A stretch of DNA of 64,000 nt from Linepithema humile (taxonomy: Eukaryota; Arthropoda; Insecta; Hymenoptera; Formicidae). The position numbers were made by a program, and so were the translations under genes. The stretch's first letter is position 1; each line of letters begins with the position of its first letter. Positions 35,618 through 50,056 of this stretch are shown piece after piece. Location: positions 1-64,000 of the forward strand of contig NC_090131.1 in NCBI RefSeq assembly GCF_040581485.1, given 5' to 3'. The notes beneath the pieces were generated by a model. That model saw only the letters and a list, made by a program, of their open reading frames with translations. It ran no database searches and was not told where the DNA came from.

Positions 35618-37188
35618 CGCGCGCGTTGTTATTAATTGTAATTGAACAATTATCGTTATATCGCGCACTCGTAACGGAATAAATGATTTCAGAAGTACTT
35701 GCTTCTGCTGCGATAAATTTGAAATAGAAGAATTTTATTCACAAATTCCTTTCAATGCACCAGACTGATTGCTAAATTGCTAATGAATCGGATGTAGCAC
35801 TTGTCTACATCACTTACTACAGAGATGACTGCGTGAAGGATGATTTCTTATTAAAATTACACACACTCAAGTTTCTCCATCAAGATGCAGTTGCCACCGT
35901 TTTCGAGCAAATCGATAAAACGTATGCGAAAAAAAAAACATATTTTCTTCAACATTTTATCTCGTTTCCTAATTTGACTAATCAGATCTAATCTAAAACT
36001 TGTTCAACGTTGAAGCGTCAAGCAGCTTTATTCGTCAAGTTTTATTTAAAGCCTCTTCGTCGAAGTTATTGTATATTAATGAAAACTCGTAAAAAAGAAT
36101 TATCGATTAAATGTTTACCAGATACTTGGGGCTGCCGTGTCTGACTTGCAACATCCTCTCGATGAATTACATTTCCGCAATACACGATAGTTATCCTTGA
36201 TAAACTGCTTAATAAATTATTGATGATACATTTGAATTCATTTAAATGCAACAGTATTTAAGCATCATCAAAAATTCCGAAATTTTCCCGAATCCAAAGC
36301 AAATTTAAAAATCAGTCTTTTAAAATTCCATTTAAGATTAACAATATTTGAAAGCAGCAGTGTGAGAAATATTTTAAGAAATGTAATTTTCTTTTACAAA
36401 TAATTTTACAAGTATAATAAAGTAAATTTTCCTGTCAATCCTAATTTCCTTTTTTTTTTATCACACACGCTTCAAAACATATATGTGCAAAAGCATTCAC
36501 ACTTTAGTAATAACTTTGATAAAAATCAACATTATCGATAATAAAGAATATTGTTTGACCGATCTGAGATTCTATATATTGGTTTGACTTTTCAATATTT
36601 TATGGCAAATATAAACTCGCAAGGTTAACAATTGTTAACTATTAAATATTTTACAATAGTAAACAATTTGCTAGTGTGTGTTTATGCTTGTCCTTAAGCT
36701 CTATGACCAATTATACCATTCAATAAATATCATAATTTATCATTTTTTATTTTATCGCGTGTGCGTGTACGCGCGCGTTTGTGCGTGTGAGAGACTGATT
36801 ATGTAAAATATGCAACGTAGCTTTTATAAAATCTATATTTTAAATAATTTATAATTTGCGACATAAAATTAAAAAAAAATTTCTCATGATTCTACGTGCT
36901 ACGTGCAAATATAGAAAATATTTGAAGAATCCAAATACAATATCTCAAATTTTGTGGAGAATTATAGATTGTTTAAAGTGAGTTTCAAAAATATAAATGT
37001 TTGCAGTGACTTACGAAGAGAACCGAAACGTTTACGAAAATATAGTTATTGTTAAAACTGCGATGATAATTTACAATGGCCATCTGCACTGGCCTACAAG
37101 CCTATTATTTTGTATTTTTGATTTACAAACTATATAAACGCTTTACGCTTGATTTTCATATGAATTTTCGTCTCTACAAAAAAAATAA

Positions 37189-37365
37189 CCCCAAAAAAAA
37201 ATGGTATAATTGGTCAGATGTAAATATATATAATTAATTATGAAAAGATCTGATAACATATGTAATTTTATATGATCATATAAAATATTACATGTTATCA
37301 GATCTTTTCATAACTAATTATACATATTTACATCTGACCATATTATACCATTTTTTTTTTTTCGG
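37189..37365. repeat. 177-bp hairpin MITE
   Basis: The arms of about 85 bp share A-run, ATGGTATAAT, GGTCAGATGTAAATAT and TATGAAAAGATCTGATAACAT in mirror order with few mismatches, around a short loop. Confidence 0.65.
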
Positions 37366-38373
37366 GAATATAATAATAACAAAAACAGTCAAAATATGCA
37401 TCGATTCTCGGCACTAATTGATTCAGTATTTTAGATCTAGTAGATTCTACGTATTGAATTATCCAAGCATGACCGTATTGATATTTTCAAGGATTTTCCA
37501 AAGGAGTAGGAGCGAGGATTAGATTAAGTCATGTAAACAACTACCAAGCTAAATGAGAAAAGAATTTTCGCAATTATTTTTTAGACCGAAATACAGCTCT
37601 ATTCTAAACGTCTGTAAAATACGCTCTTTATCTCATAACTAATTTCTGTCTTATGCTGCTTGCCATCATATATCTGAACCATCGTATACATGCTAACATG
37701 CGCGCAAACGCACAATGTAAAATTTATATTTCGATAATACAGCATGTTAAATGCGTAAATCAACATTTGTTTTATATATACTTTTCGCTTATACATATAG
37801 GCTACTAACAATAAAAGATTTTGCTCTTCAATATATGTATACAATAGCGTTTACGTGTTATGAAACAATAACGTCAGTATTCTAAAAAACATGATTATGC
37901 CAAGAAAAAATGCTACATTCTTTAGCTCCTTTAAATATCATAAAACACGTCTCAAAGTGTTTCGTAAAATTTCTTAAAATTTCTGAGACAAATGGATAGA
38001 ATAGAATAATTTGCTAATTATCTTTGAAAACATATTCGACTGATACGATATTTATTCGTTTCTTCAATCGACTTTGCATACTTTCCTGGTTCAAAACAAA
38101 TGACTTAACATTGATCGCATTAACATTGATTATAATTACCTACAAACTTATATCAATATATAAATTGCACAATATTGCTATAGAGTCTACTGCTAGGTTT
38201 AAGATTAAGATATTGTTGCGTCGAAAATGCAATATTTCCTTTCCACTGTATCAAGTTTTCACAATGCGGTAATTGTGTTAACGCGTTAACGTTTATAAAC
38301 GCGCTCTTTAATGCGCACGACCGCGGAAGCTGCATTACGTTTCCTAGATTCGGCAAAAACCATCCCTATAAAA

Positions 38374-38669
38374 CAGTGCTGCCCGATCTTTTTGTACATG
38401 CGAGCTACTTTTTTTCAATAGAGCGACCTCGCGATCTACCCATGTACGGGGGAAAAAATATAAAATTAGAATGTGACTGCAACGTTTATTAAACATATCA
38501 ATACAGACAAACTAAGAAGAAGTGTCAAAATATAAACAAATGAATAGGAACAAAATAAATATTAAAATTAAAAACATAAATTTTATAATAAAATCAAACA
38601 AAGTAAAAATCAAAATGTGAACAAGATCTAGCAAAAAACACGTCGCGACCGACTAATTGAGCACCCCTG
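38374..38669. mobile_element. Third hAT-type non-autonomous element, 7/8-bp target duplication
   Basis: The element begins CAGTGCTGCCCGATC and ends GAGCACCCCTG, imperfect terminal inverted repeats of hAT/Charlie type. The flanks are CTATAAAA (38366-38373) and CTACAAAA (38670-38677), an 8-bp duplication with one difference. The interior is A-rich with no open frame. Confidence 0.65.
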
Positions 38670-38679
38670 CTACAAAAGA

Positions 38680-41600
38680 TTGCGCGATTTTGTTCCAACT
38701 AAGTAATCCAAAGAACGATTGAGTTTAATTGTTGATGTACTTAGATGCCGCCACGTGTGTCCGTACTTTATGTTACATTACTATTCCTGATTCCTTGCGC
38801 AATCGGATTTTTTTGTGCACTCAGTAATAATTATGACTGTGACTTTTTGGAATGCAACAATAAAATGCTACAATCAAAACAAAAAACGACCAATTTCAAA
38901 TTTTAAAAATAAAAAGAAAAAAAATGCAAAAATTGCCAAAAAATGTGCTAATTTATTTTATAATTTTACTTTTTTTGTTGTTGAAATGTTAAAAAATAAT
39001 CCATTATTTAATTTAATTATTTTATGAAAATATAAATTTTTAATTTTTGAAACCATTTCTCCTTTACATGAATTGAATTAAATTGAATATCACAATCCGA
39101 TACCATTTGTGATATTTGAAGTAATTATCTTGGTCTCTGAGATAACTTGAGACAATTGTTATTCTCTTTTCAATTTTGTTTCCAAGACTTTTGGAAAGAA
39201 AAATCTGCTATGCTAATGTTGTTAATTTGCGTTTTTAACGCTACGTTTGTCATATTTATTATATTAATCAATATTATTGTAACGTCAACGATGAATTCTT
39301 AATGAACTGCAAATGGATGAATCCCATCTTGGTATAATGAAATGTTTTAATACACCTGGACGAATTTGATTGCACGCTGTCATTCTGTATCAGCCATGTA
39401 AAGACGTCCTCGTTAGCTATCTAAATCCGCTAATAAATTATGATTTACTACTTGTCTTGTTGTTAATTGTTTTCTTCGCAATGAGCTAAGCAGAAGATGT
39501 GTTGATAATTAGAGACAATCACACTTTGCTATTGTAAATTATACACGCAAATCTCGATCAAATCTTTGATTCGCAAGACGCCGTCCTATCTAGTGGCAAT
39601 TAATGTTATCTTCGTGGAACATTATATCCATTGTAACTTTCATGACGCATTTTTACATTCCATAGATTAGAGATAAATCAAGTTTTCTTCCCGCGACTCA
39701 AATCTCAAATATTCAACGTCTGATGATCAGATTATATACATATGTATTATAAGACATCTCGCGCGCCCGTCACAATTTAAATAAAAAGAGATTTGAATAG
39801 AATAAATCAATATAAAGAAGGAAAGAAAACCAATTATGTACAAGTCTTTATATAACCGGATATAGCTAACCTCGATCTTATTTTTTGCCAGCAATATGTT
39901 AATATTTTTATGGAAGCTAACACCAAGTGACCTTACTGTGACAATGGCAAATTTTGTTTACACGTCACAAACATTGAATCAATGCAATCATTTATCGGCA
40001 TTACTAATATTATAGCAATGTATTACCACTAATTATAATTTATTACTATTATCACTCGAGAGTACAAAGAAGAAATTGATTGAGCTTTATCGAGTTAACG
40101 TGAGAGAGATTCGATTTACTTATTAATCGATCTGAATTCAGATCTTCTGGCAATAGATCAAGTCTCTCTCGTCACGGAAGAAAGAAAAATCGCGCAATGA
40201 TAAAATAATAGACAAAAGAATAATGTTAAAGTGACATGCGCTTTTTTATGTTGCTCGAATTTTTTTATCCTTGACCATCAAAGTCTTTGATTATGAAGAC
40301 AAATGGAAGGACATTTTTAGAGCCATAAAGTGCCATAAAATGCCATGACTGCCATGTCTTGTAGAGAAGCCATGGCTTATAGAAAACACGACTTATCGAA
40401 ATAATAAGTTCATAATTTAAAAGCCTCTTCACTAAGATAATCGCAAGATTATCCTGTAACTCGAACTCATGAAAAAAACCTACTTTGTTGATAACTATAA
40501 TGATTCATAAGTTCGAAGCGAAGCGAATTTCTCCTCCACGGCGATGTCTCTTTGTCTCCAGGAAGCAATATGCATAATGCATATCTTGATTCATGTTACG
40601 TACTTGCACGCATCCATAGTTAATTTATTCCAATTAAAAAACAGAAAAAACTTATTTCCAATTGTTTGTTATTTTTAGCTGTGATTTTGGTTTAGTTGCA
40701 ATTTGTTGTCATGCGTGATTTGCTTGCATTCCGTCGATATTACTATAACGGATAAAACTAAACTGGTATAATCTGCAACTATAATCTCTAGACGACATAA
40801 TATTTGGATGATATAACATAATTGTGCGAAAATCAAACGCTGATTAATGTGCAAGTCATTGATGATTTTTTCAAGATTTCTCTCTTTGCTCTTCTAAAAC
40901 ACATTACAATCGTAATTTGTGAAATTCTTTTGTGTCTCTAGTCGAGTTACAGGGATACAGGCTTTCGACATGCATTGCTATACTAATTGCTTTTGGCGTG
41001 TCATCTTTATTGCATTCTCTTGTAACAGTTAAATTGTTAAGTTCAAGCCTTTTACGCAATTATTACAATTGTTTTGCAAGTCGCAAGGATGATTCCATAC
41101 AAGAAATTCATACCACAATGTTCTCAATCATTTCAGCAGAGTGTAGAAATTGACATCATTCGTGTCAGTTTAATCGTTTTGGACGAACATTATTTAGTCC
41201 CGCCGGCGCCGAATTCATTTAACTTTCGTTGACACATCAGAATTATAATACAAAGCAATGGAAATTTTGTATTGCTATCGTCGCTTACGTAATGCTATTT
41301 TCATCGCTCTATCCGATCTATTAGGATAGATTTTTACTGCGTAAAAAAATTCGTCGCTAATCACACATGGGAATGAATCAAGTTGAATTTAAATAATTGT
41401 AAATAATGTACGAGAAAAAAGAAAAAAAATTAAGTATCTGACATGAATATCAAGTATCGACATATGCACATGGTGACATTTAGAAGAAAAACAATCTGGA
41501 TCCCCCCGTGACGTCACTCTGTGCGCGCGCGCACGAATATTCTCCGCCTTTTTTTGGACTTTTTCCTTTATACAAGCAAAGATCTTATCCGTCGTTATCC

Positions 41601-42540
41601 TCCATCCCACGAAACGATGCTTGGACATTCCTTCTCTTACACCAAAGCCACTCTTCCATGATCATTTGCGTCTATCAACCGGTTTCGAACAGTCCGGTCT
41701 TATCTTCCGACGTCTTTCTTGGCTCCGTTTCTCGATATTTCTCCTATAGCGGCGATTCTATTCCCGCTTGGGATTTCCCCGTGCGTGTGCCATGTATCAA
41801 GGTCATCTTTGTTTGTATAGCACAGGTAAACTCGCCACATATTGGTGAAGAAGAAAGTTAAGGTACCACTGCTGATCGTTTTGTGTTTTTATTTGAGATA
41901 TGCAACGCACATATATAATTTATTCGCCTCTCGTTGAAACCAAGTTAATACCATATACGTGATATATTTCAATAAAATATTTTTGTGCGGTAATGTTGTC
42001 ATTCTTTGATTCAAAGTGTTACGTTACAGTTCAAAATAGATGGAAGTAATTATTCCATATCGTTGATTCCAGTCTGTACAGTCCTGCGATATTTGCTCTG
42101 AACAGTTAGTTATCGAAACATTTGAGCAAACAAAAAATTAATTTCTTTTCTACTTCTTCTAATTAGAATTGTAAAAATAATGACGTAGGAAAAATTCTTC
42201 CAATTTGTTCAGTTTGTCAAACTGGATTTCTTTAAAGACACTCATTTGACTTGTAAAGAGTTATCTTTTCGCTTATAGCGGAAAAAATCTAAATTATACA
42301 ACAATATTTATTGCTCTATTTAATCAGAAGCGAAAGAAAGAAAATCAAGTATATGTATAGGTACGTATAAATTCTCTTCATGAATATTCAATGTTGATTA
42401 CGATTTTTCAAATATCAAGGAATTTATAATTTCGTTAAGCGAGCGACCAAATCTCGCGATTGACGTATTCGCACCCTTCTCCACGTTCTCCATATCAGTA
42501 CATTCACGTCACACTCGTGTAATGACATACGTGGAACAAA
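38680..42540. other. Non-coding interval upstream of the transporter
   Basis: Mostly AT-rich. A GC-richer patch at about 41500-41830 ends in a donor-like CACAG|GTAAAC and could be an untranslated exon, but nothing confirms it. Open frames at 40932-41153 and 41508-41861 have no recognisable domains. Confidence 0.35.
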
Positions 42541-42783
42541 TATGCAATCGGGAAAAACTTGTGCGTACGAGCGCTCAAGATGAGAGTAAAATCATGAATT
42601 TCCACGTTGCGTGTTCCGCAACGACGTCATAGAGAACACAATTCACTACAGCAGCTCCGGTCGCCGACGACACAGGTCTTTCGGCTTGTTCGCATTTCTT
42701 CGATCGTCATCACCGTTGCTGCCGCCGCTCCATCCACCGGTCCATCAAGGTGGGGAAGAACGCGTTTTCTGTCGACGGAAGGC

Positions 42784-43145
42784 TATAAAACCACACCAAT
42801 CAGTTGCACCGTCGACAGTCTACATTCGCTCTCTCGAAACGACAATGTAGTGCGCGAGTGTCCGAAAGATTAGTAGTACATACGAAAAATCGGAAAAGTG
42901 TTTTTCTCTACACGGACAAAGTGTGTGATCAATCGGCGAGAGTTTATTGCAACACCGAGATATATCGCGTTCTCCCTCTCTCGTACCTATATATATTTCC
43001 TTTCCTCTTTCACTTTTATAATCTCTGTAAAGTAAATCTTTATTTTGTGAATAGTTAACTTTGTTTTTGTGCAAGTATTGCGTCTTATTATAATTTTCTA
43101 GACGGAAAAGCCGTGTTCTATTCTCAGCACGGAGAAGATCGATAG
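42784..43145 (+). promoter_or_regulatory. TATA-box promoter and probable untranslated exon(s), candidate for the SLC22 transporter
   Basis: TATAAAA at 42784 lies in a GC-richer block. About 30 bp downstream the sequence lacks long frames. It ends near 43145 with a donor-like GATAG|GTAAAA. The next acceptor-led coding exon on this strand is the transporter at 45177-45189. The assignment is by position only. Confidence 0.4.
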
Positions 43146-43327
43146 GTAAAAGACTGTCTTTTTCTCTGTTTTATTCACTTGTCAAAACTTACTTTTTATT
43201 TTTCTTTGCATAACATAACATAACGTAGAGAATAATTCTCAAATTAATGTCGTAAAATTTTCTTTAGTGCATAAAATTCCATCACAAATAACCATGATTT
43301 TAGTTGTTTTAAATTTTGCACCACCCA

Positions 43328-43330
<3 letters not shown>

Positions 43331-43394
<64 letters not shown>
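43331..43394. repeat. (GT)n microsatellite, 32 units
   Basis: An uninterrupted TG tract followed by GCGCGCG, with Z-DNA-forming potential. Confidence 0.97.
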
Positions 43395-43396
<2 letters not shown>

Positions 43397-45188
43397 CGCG
43401 CGCACGTGTGATAATTGTGATAACTTGAATAATAATTTAAATTATAGATGCAAACAATGAAAATGTTATAAAAAGAAAATCTCGTCTGGCGAAGACTCAA
43501 TACTTGATACTATTGACCTGCTTTTCTTCTACTTTCTTAATTTATCGCTCTTTCTACATTTTTTTATGTCACTCGTCATGTCCTATATAAGTTACATATA
43601 TTATAGTAGATAATATTTCATGCTTACATTGACATATAAAATTTTCTATGAAAAAGCCTTGAAAAAGTTAATTAATTATTTAATTACTTAAATTTGTCAT
43701 GTTAGAAAATTGATAAAATTTGATAAGATCTTCAAGTATTAATTTAACGAATAAAGCAAATCAAAGCGATTAAAGGAAAGCGATACGAAAGGAAAAAAGA
43801 GACATATGAGATAAAGTATGCAAGAAATCGATAAATGAGATGTAATAGTAGTTGATGAGTTAAAATTTCCAAATCCAAGTTTCAATGTCATATTTAAAAA
43901 GAAGAGAATGCAAATTGTGTTACAAAATTTTCTAAGACATATTTTGCTTAATACGGATCTTGTAACATTAACAATCGTATAATTTGAAATGTCACATAAA
44001 CAAAGTCGCATTGTTTTTGCGACTTTTTGTCAATATTGCAGCACTACTTTTGTCTGATTATATCGCAATACGTATTATACAGCGCTACAATTAAAAATCA
44101 CAATTCCTGTAAAAATATCTTACATATCGCGTTTTATGAATATTTGATGGCATTATTAACGCGGATGACTTTGTAGTACGCGTCTTTTTCTCGTTACGTA
44201 TTGTCGGGAATGATATAATTGCTCAGCATAATTACATGCGCATTAAATTAATGCAGTGTACAACATACAAGTTTATTGATGCAACACCGTTTCGATATTT
44301 AGGAAAATGTTGCAAATTTCAGCAACTTGATCATCACAATTTCTTATGTAACAATAAATACTCACAAAATGATACATGTGCATTGTGGCGATCGTGCGCC
44401 ACAAACATATATGTTGTAAAATTGGTACTTTATAATCACCCTCAATCTTATTGTTGATTGCTAATTAATCTAACGTTTAACTTTTAATTAGTTTGTCGTT
44501 AGTTTATCATTTGTCGAATGTCTGAAAAGACTCTCATTCTTCTCCAGCGACCATTAGAATACCAATAAAAGTCCGAAACTATCAAATACACAATACGCCG
44601 TTTATTGTTAGCATTGTTATAACAACATATCTTATATGTCATCACACGATCACTGCATCAACACAACCGTCACGCGTTTATTGAACCGTTTAAGATTCGG
44701 CTAAGAAACTTTTATCTCTTTCGAGATAATTTTTATTATTGTTGAATATTTTTGATATTCTGCCCAAGGTTATTCATATTTGATGGAAAAATATTTCTTT
44801 ATATAGGCATTCTTTATAAAGGCAGAGTTACGAGTCGTAGTATCGATTTGAAAATACCATTTAACAATCACGGCACAACTCTTCGTTTGTCCTTTCTTTT
44901 GCAAGAATTGCAAATTCCTACGCACATTGTCATTCGCAAATGCAGCTTTGCTTATTATCGTTGTGACCAATGTTTCATCTCAATAGTACGTTATGTATTT
45001 CGTTTTTGTACCGCGTGTCATTATCGCTCCTCACATTCCAGCGGACGAGACTTATATTTCCGTGTAAATAGCACCAACAACCACAGCACTGCAATAGCAC
45101 TGAACCATCTTTCTAATGTTGGTTGCAATAAGAGTTTGAAGTCTTTAAAAGAGTCTTTCACGAATGTCTTTCAGATACCGCAGATACA

Positions 45189-48100
45189 ATGACGGTTATG
45201 GTGGAGTCGACGAAAATCGAGGAGGGCAACGGTCCCGCCAAGATCGAGACCTTCGACGACATCCTACCGTACGTCGGCGAAGCGAGCAGATATCAATGGT
45301 TCCTGTTCATTCTGCTCCTACCGTTCACTTTCGTTTACGCCTTTTTGTACTTTGCGCAGTTTTTCCTTACTCTTGTGCCGGCTGAGCACTGGTGCACCAT
45401 ACCAGAATTGGAGCACTGGAATTTCACCGACCATGAAAAGTGAGTTTATTGAGGAGGTAATCTTACCAGTACGTACAGATAGGATAGGATGTGAAATTCT
45501 TTTCACCCTAAACTCGTGATGGGTAAACTGACCGAGGGACACCTTGTTTTGGCTTGTACAACAACAATACATAGATTCACCTCTGCGCGGATTTTTTGCA
45601 AATATATTCGATGTAAGAGATAATAAGAGAGATAAAGATATTGAGAGAGAATTTTCAAGTTACTAACGAGTAAAAAGTTTCAAGATTCTTACGAGCTCTT
45701 TTGGAGAAAAGCATTAATAAAGAGTATCGTGAGAAATAGTTGCAATTAAGTTTCTTGGAATTCAGACACGAAATCTCTTATAGACCGACAAAATATTAGG
45801 AATATAAAATATATGAGCGACCAGATGAATCATCCCCTATCTATTTTCGATAATAAAATTTTACATCATACAAACGAGTGTCTAATAATTCAGCTAGTAG
45901 AAACATAAAATTTGTATTATGCTGCGAGCGGTAAAGGAATCATTTTGAGCAATATCTCTATCCAACTCTTCCACAACTAAATAGTATAGTATGTAATAGC
46001 GTTTTAAATAAATTAATAAAGGCGCGTATATTTCAGTTTGTACAATAATCGTGTTAAATAAGAATTAAAATACAATGTTGTATTCAAGAGATATTTCTTC
46101 TCCCACATTAAACACAAATCAATCGTCCTTGTGTTGGAGAAAAAAATTTTCTTCGGGGTAAGAAATAATTACGTTTAATTACGTTATGTTTCTTGCATGC
46201 TTTCCGCTAGGAAACGGACATTGCACAAATAGAAATACATAATCAAGTTTCTTTCCTGCTTTGTTTTTTGCACGCGATATAAGGTTTTTGTGCCAATCCA
46301 AATAGATATGTGAGACGAGATTTTTGCTCGTTTGATGAGAGATTTCAGATTTAAAGTGAATCGAATAATCACATTATTTTACTTTGCTGGTAAACATTTT
46401 TTTATTACATATACAATTTTTTGCAAAAGGTTTTTAGCGAAAAGTAATATTACGCTCACGATGCGATGTGCATGATAGTTGTAATTGAAAAACTAATTAA
46501 TTTAATTATTCGACTATAATGAAATCTATCGTGCGGAGATAGTCGATCAATGTCAGACTATTGGCGATGTGATGACTATCACGGAGGAAAATCCGTTATT
46601 GCAATCGCTCGTGATTCAGATTAGTCGATCAGTGGTTTCTCCGCGTCCAAAGTTATACAGAAAACCAGTTTGACCATCGACCTCGAGAGAATTCCACGAG
46701 TACTTGAGAAAAAAAGACAGACAGGGAGAAGAATGGCTCTTCTTCCTATCGGAAGAGTGCTTGAAAGTGCTGGATTTTTACGCGATTTTTATGCGGTGGC
46801 AAGCCGCAGAATTATTAAGAAATAGTGTTGCGTTGAAATTAGCAGCGATATGATTTAAGATGATAAACTCGAGTGAAAATGAAAAGAATTTTCTGCAGAA
46901 ATAGATACAACAATAAATAAATAAACACGCTGGCGCGAATAGAATTGTGATATTATTGTGATATTATTGTTTTCTTGTTTTGAAATTTATATAGAATATA
47001 GAACATTGCGTGCTATGCGTAAAGATGGCATATCTTTGAAGATACAAGCGCAAGAGTTGTACGCTATCTCGCTAATGTAACGTCAATCGTGCTACATATA
47101 TAATTAAAATGCTATTTACTTGACACGCGTTCTTAAATATTTTTGTCGTGAGCTCATAGCACGTATGTAAGTACGCTCGTGAAATCAGAGGCTGATGCAT
47201 TAAAGGATGAAATATGTCACAGTTATCGCACATCGTTCATAAAGAACTTGTTTGTTGGCACAGAATTGCGATAGGGATACCTGCAGCTACTAAGGAAGAA
47301 TTGCAGCTGGAGAGTGTTACATGGTTCTCGAGATGCTACATGTACGATGTGAATTACACAGAGCTACTTGAACAAGGTGTCAGGCAAGCTAATCTATCGT
47401 GGCCGATAGTCCGATGTAGGCAAGGCTGGACCTTCAATCACACGATGATACCGTATGCCTCGATCGCCACCGAGGTAACTCGAGTGCAAAGATCTTTAGC
47501 CCGTTGCACCGCCAAAGCTAAATTTTAACAATAATAATAAATTTGCTATTTTGCTTATAATAATAAGTGTGCTATTTTGGCAGCTCGAATGGATTTGTGA
47601 CCGAACTTTCCTTGGTTCCGCGGCACAATCAGCCTTCTTCGTCGGCAGTATTATCGGCGGTCTAATATTCGGCTACATAGCCGATCATTATGGTAGAATC
47701 CCGGCGTTGGTATCCTGCAATGCCGTAGGATTCTTCGCCTCTGTCGCAACCGCCTTTTGCAATAGCTTTTGGTCCTTTTGCATCGCAAGACTAATCGTCG
47801 GTTCGTCATTCGACAACTGTTTCAACGTTCTCTTCATCATCGGTATGCATTAGGCAATAAATATTTATATTCTTATTTTGCGACAAACGTATGAAAGGTG
47901 TGGAACAAAATGAGGAAACGTTGAAATTTTTTGTGTGTACCTTTTTTGTGTGTATGTCTAACAGTAAGTAAAGCAGTTTGTCAAGGATGTATCAATCAGG
48001 TACTAGAGAAACTTGTATATTTTTTGTGTACTCAACACATTTGATTTGAGCCACTTTGCAAATGGAAAATAGAATAAATTGAAACCTTTAGTTTTAGTAG

Positions 48101-50056
48101 TCAAGTTTGGTAGTGAAATGTTGGCATGACAAAAATGATTGCAAATTATCCAAATCGTCGCAATTACCGATGATGAATTTTGTTCGCAGTGATCGAATAC
48201 GTAGGTCCAAAGTATAGAACTTTGGTGGCAAACATGTCCTTTGGGATTTACTTTGCCGCCGCCGCTGGTCTGCTGCCGTGGATCGCATATTGGATTGCAG
48301 ATTGGAGAATTTTAAGCGTCGTCACTGCATTCCCAATGATTGTCGCTTTCGTCGGTCCGTGGCTTGTTCCGGAAAGTGCACGGTAATTGCTTGTCCTCTT
48401 TCACAAAAATACACACACAACCAAAGGTCTTATTTGCAGCGGGATTTGTAACCCTCTATCTAGCAATATTCTTTTCTATCTGTAGACGCGTGTCAAGCCG
48501 TGTGTGTTGATAATAGTTAGCTATTAATTTTCTGTTGCTCAGATGGTATATTATGAGCGGCCAGATTGACAAGGCGATCGACATGCTGAAGAAATTCGCG
48601 AAAGTCAATGGCAGAGAAGTGAAGCAAGAGGTGTTTGAAGAATTTGAAAGGAGCTGCAAGACCATGATTGAGAAAGATCAATCGCACAACCAGTATACTG
48701 TGTTGCATCTCTTCAAGTTGCCTCGACTGGCGCGTATCACTATCATGCTTATTATTTATTGGTGAGTGTCCCAATAAAAACTCATGGATATTCTCAATTT
48801 ATTCTCACGTTTGAAACAGCTGTCGAATCAGTTGTTGATCAAACAGTCGACTTTCAGGCTCTTGATCATCTTAGTGTTCGACGGACACGTTTGGAACATG
48901 AAATTGTTGGATCCCGATGTGTTTACGTCGTTCTCCTTAGCCGCTATGACCGAGCTTCCGGCAGCAATTTTGCTAGCACTTTTCCTCGACAGATGGGGCA
49001 GACGATGGATGGGCTTCGCTTCTATGTTTTTGTGCGGCGTTTTCTCTTTAATCGCCCTCGCCACTCCTCCTGGTAAGTCGTATCAATGAGCACAATAATT
49101 ATTCTTCTCGCAAGTTAATCGCTTTACTGCGATTTCTTTTTCGATCTGACAGTAAAATGTAAATTTCATCGCAACTACGATCCGATAAATGACAAGTAGC
49201 CTGAGTGCTTTTAGCGCACGACTTATTTACATTGTCGTTTATTATTTATTATTGTTTATTATCGCGGTGTTTCAGGTGCTCTAACCGTCGCCATGGCGAT
49301 TTTGGCGCGTCTCGGTGTCAATATCGCCGCGAATATCGGTTTCCAATACGCGGCTGAAATGTTGCCGACCGTAGTGCGAGCACAAGGTGTGTCTCTGATT
49401 CACATTATTGGTTACCTCGCTCACATCGTTGGGCCTTACGTGATTTATTTGGTAAGTAATTATATTCCGAGAAGAATGTGAAAAAATGTGTGCCGGAAAA
49501 TCTTCCCATAAAAGAGATTAATGAAAATCATCATTGAAATCCAAGAGAGAAACCCAATCACCAAGAGAAATCCAAGATTTGAACTTTATCAATTGAGTCA
49601 TTGTCGGCGCTATCGTTTCAGGCCGATGTCGATTCGTCTTTGCCGTTGATAGTACTTGGCCTATTGTCTTTTGTGGACGCATTCTTAACTTTGGCGTTAC
49701 CGGAAACTTTGAACCAAGAGTTGCCTGAAAGTCTGCAAGAGGGTAACGATTTCGGCACGGATCAGAGCTTTTGGTGGATTCCCTGCATATCTTCGTAAGT
49801 CTTACCACCTTCTTGATAAATTTGACAAAAGTCGGATTCAAATTGCAACAGATATCCAAATATCTCCCATAGGAGTCTTTCTAGTTGAGAGACTCATTTA
49901 GTGAGTAATGGCTCTGTAAACTTATCAATTACTTTTACAATTTGCAGCACCCCACAATTCAAAAAGTCATCGAAAAAGAAAAAACAGAAGGAAGGCATGA
50001 CGAACGCGGGCTTTCATCATGGCAGTGTTCAGACAATCGACTCTACCAGATTATAA
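45189..50056 (+). CDS. SLC22-family organic cation/carcinine transporter (major facilitator), 9 exons
   Basis: The model joins 45189-45439, 47264-47474, 47584-47842, 48190-48382, 48543-48761, 48858-49072, 49276-49451, 49622-49794 and 49948-50056. All introns are GT-AG and phases fit, giving 601 residues. It is a 12-TM plasma-membrane transporter. An N-terminal FDDILPYVGEASRYQ precedes TM1. A large extracellular loop contains Cys residues and N-glycosylation sequons such as NYT and NLS. The MFS motif GYIADHYGRIP lies near residues 184-194, and PESARWY follows TM6. DRWGRRW and a repeat of TM segments follow, and the C-terminus is Lys-rich and cytosolic. Insect relatives (Orct, CarT) move organic cations or carcinine; the exact substrate cannot be read from sequence. 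Upstream exons are possible because an acceptor precedes the ATG. A decayed inverted paralogue follows. Confidence 0.9.

Noticed and set aside
41508..41861. 117-codon frame in a GC-richer patch
   Set aside because: Composition is not protein-like, there are no recognisable motifs, and it is better explained as possible untranslated exon or chance.
44752..45192. 146-codon frame just upstream of the transporter
   Set aside because: No domain or homology cues. It overlaps the transporter start region in another frame and crosses the splice acceptor.
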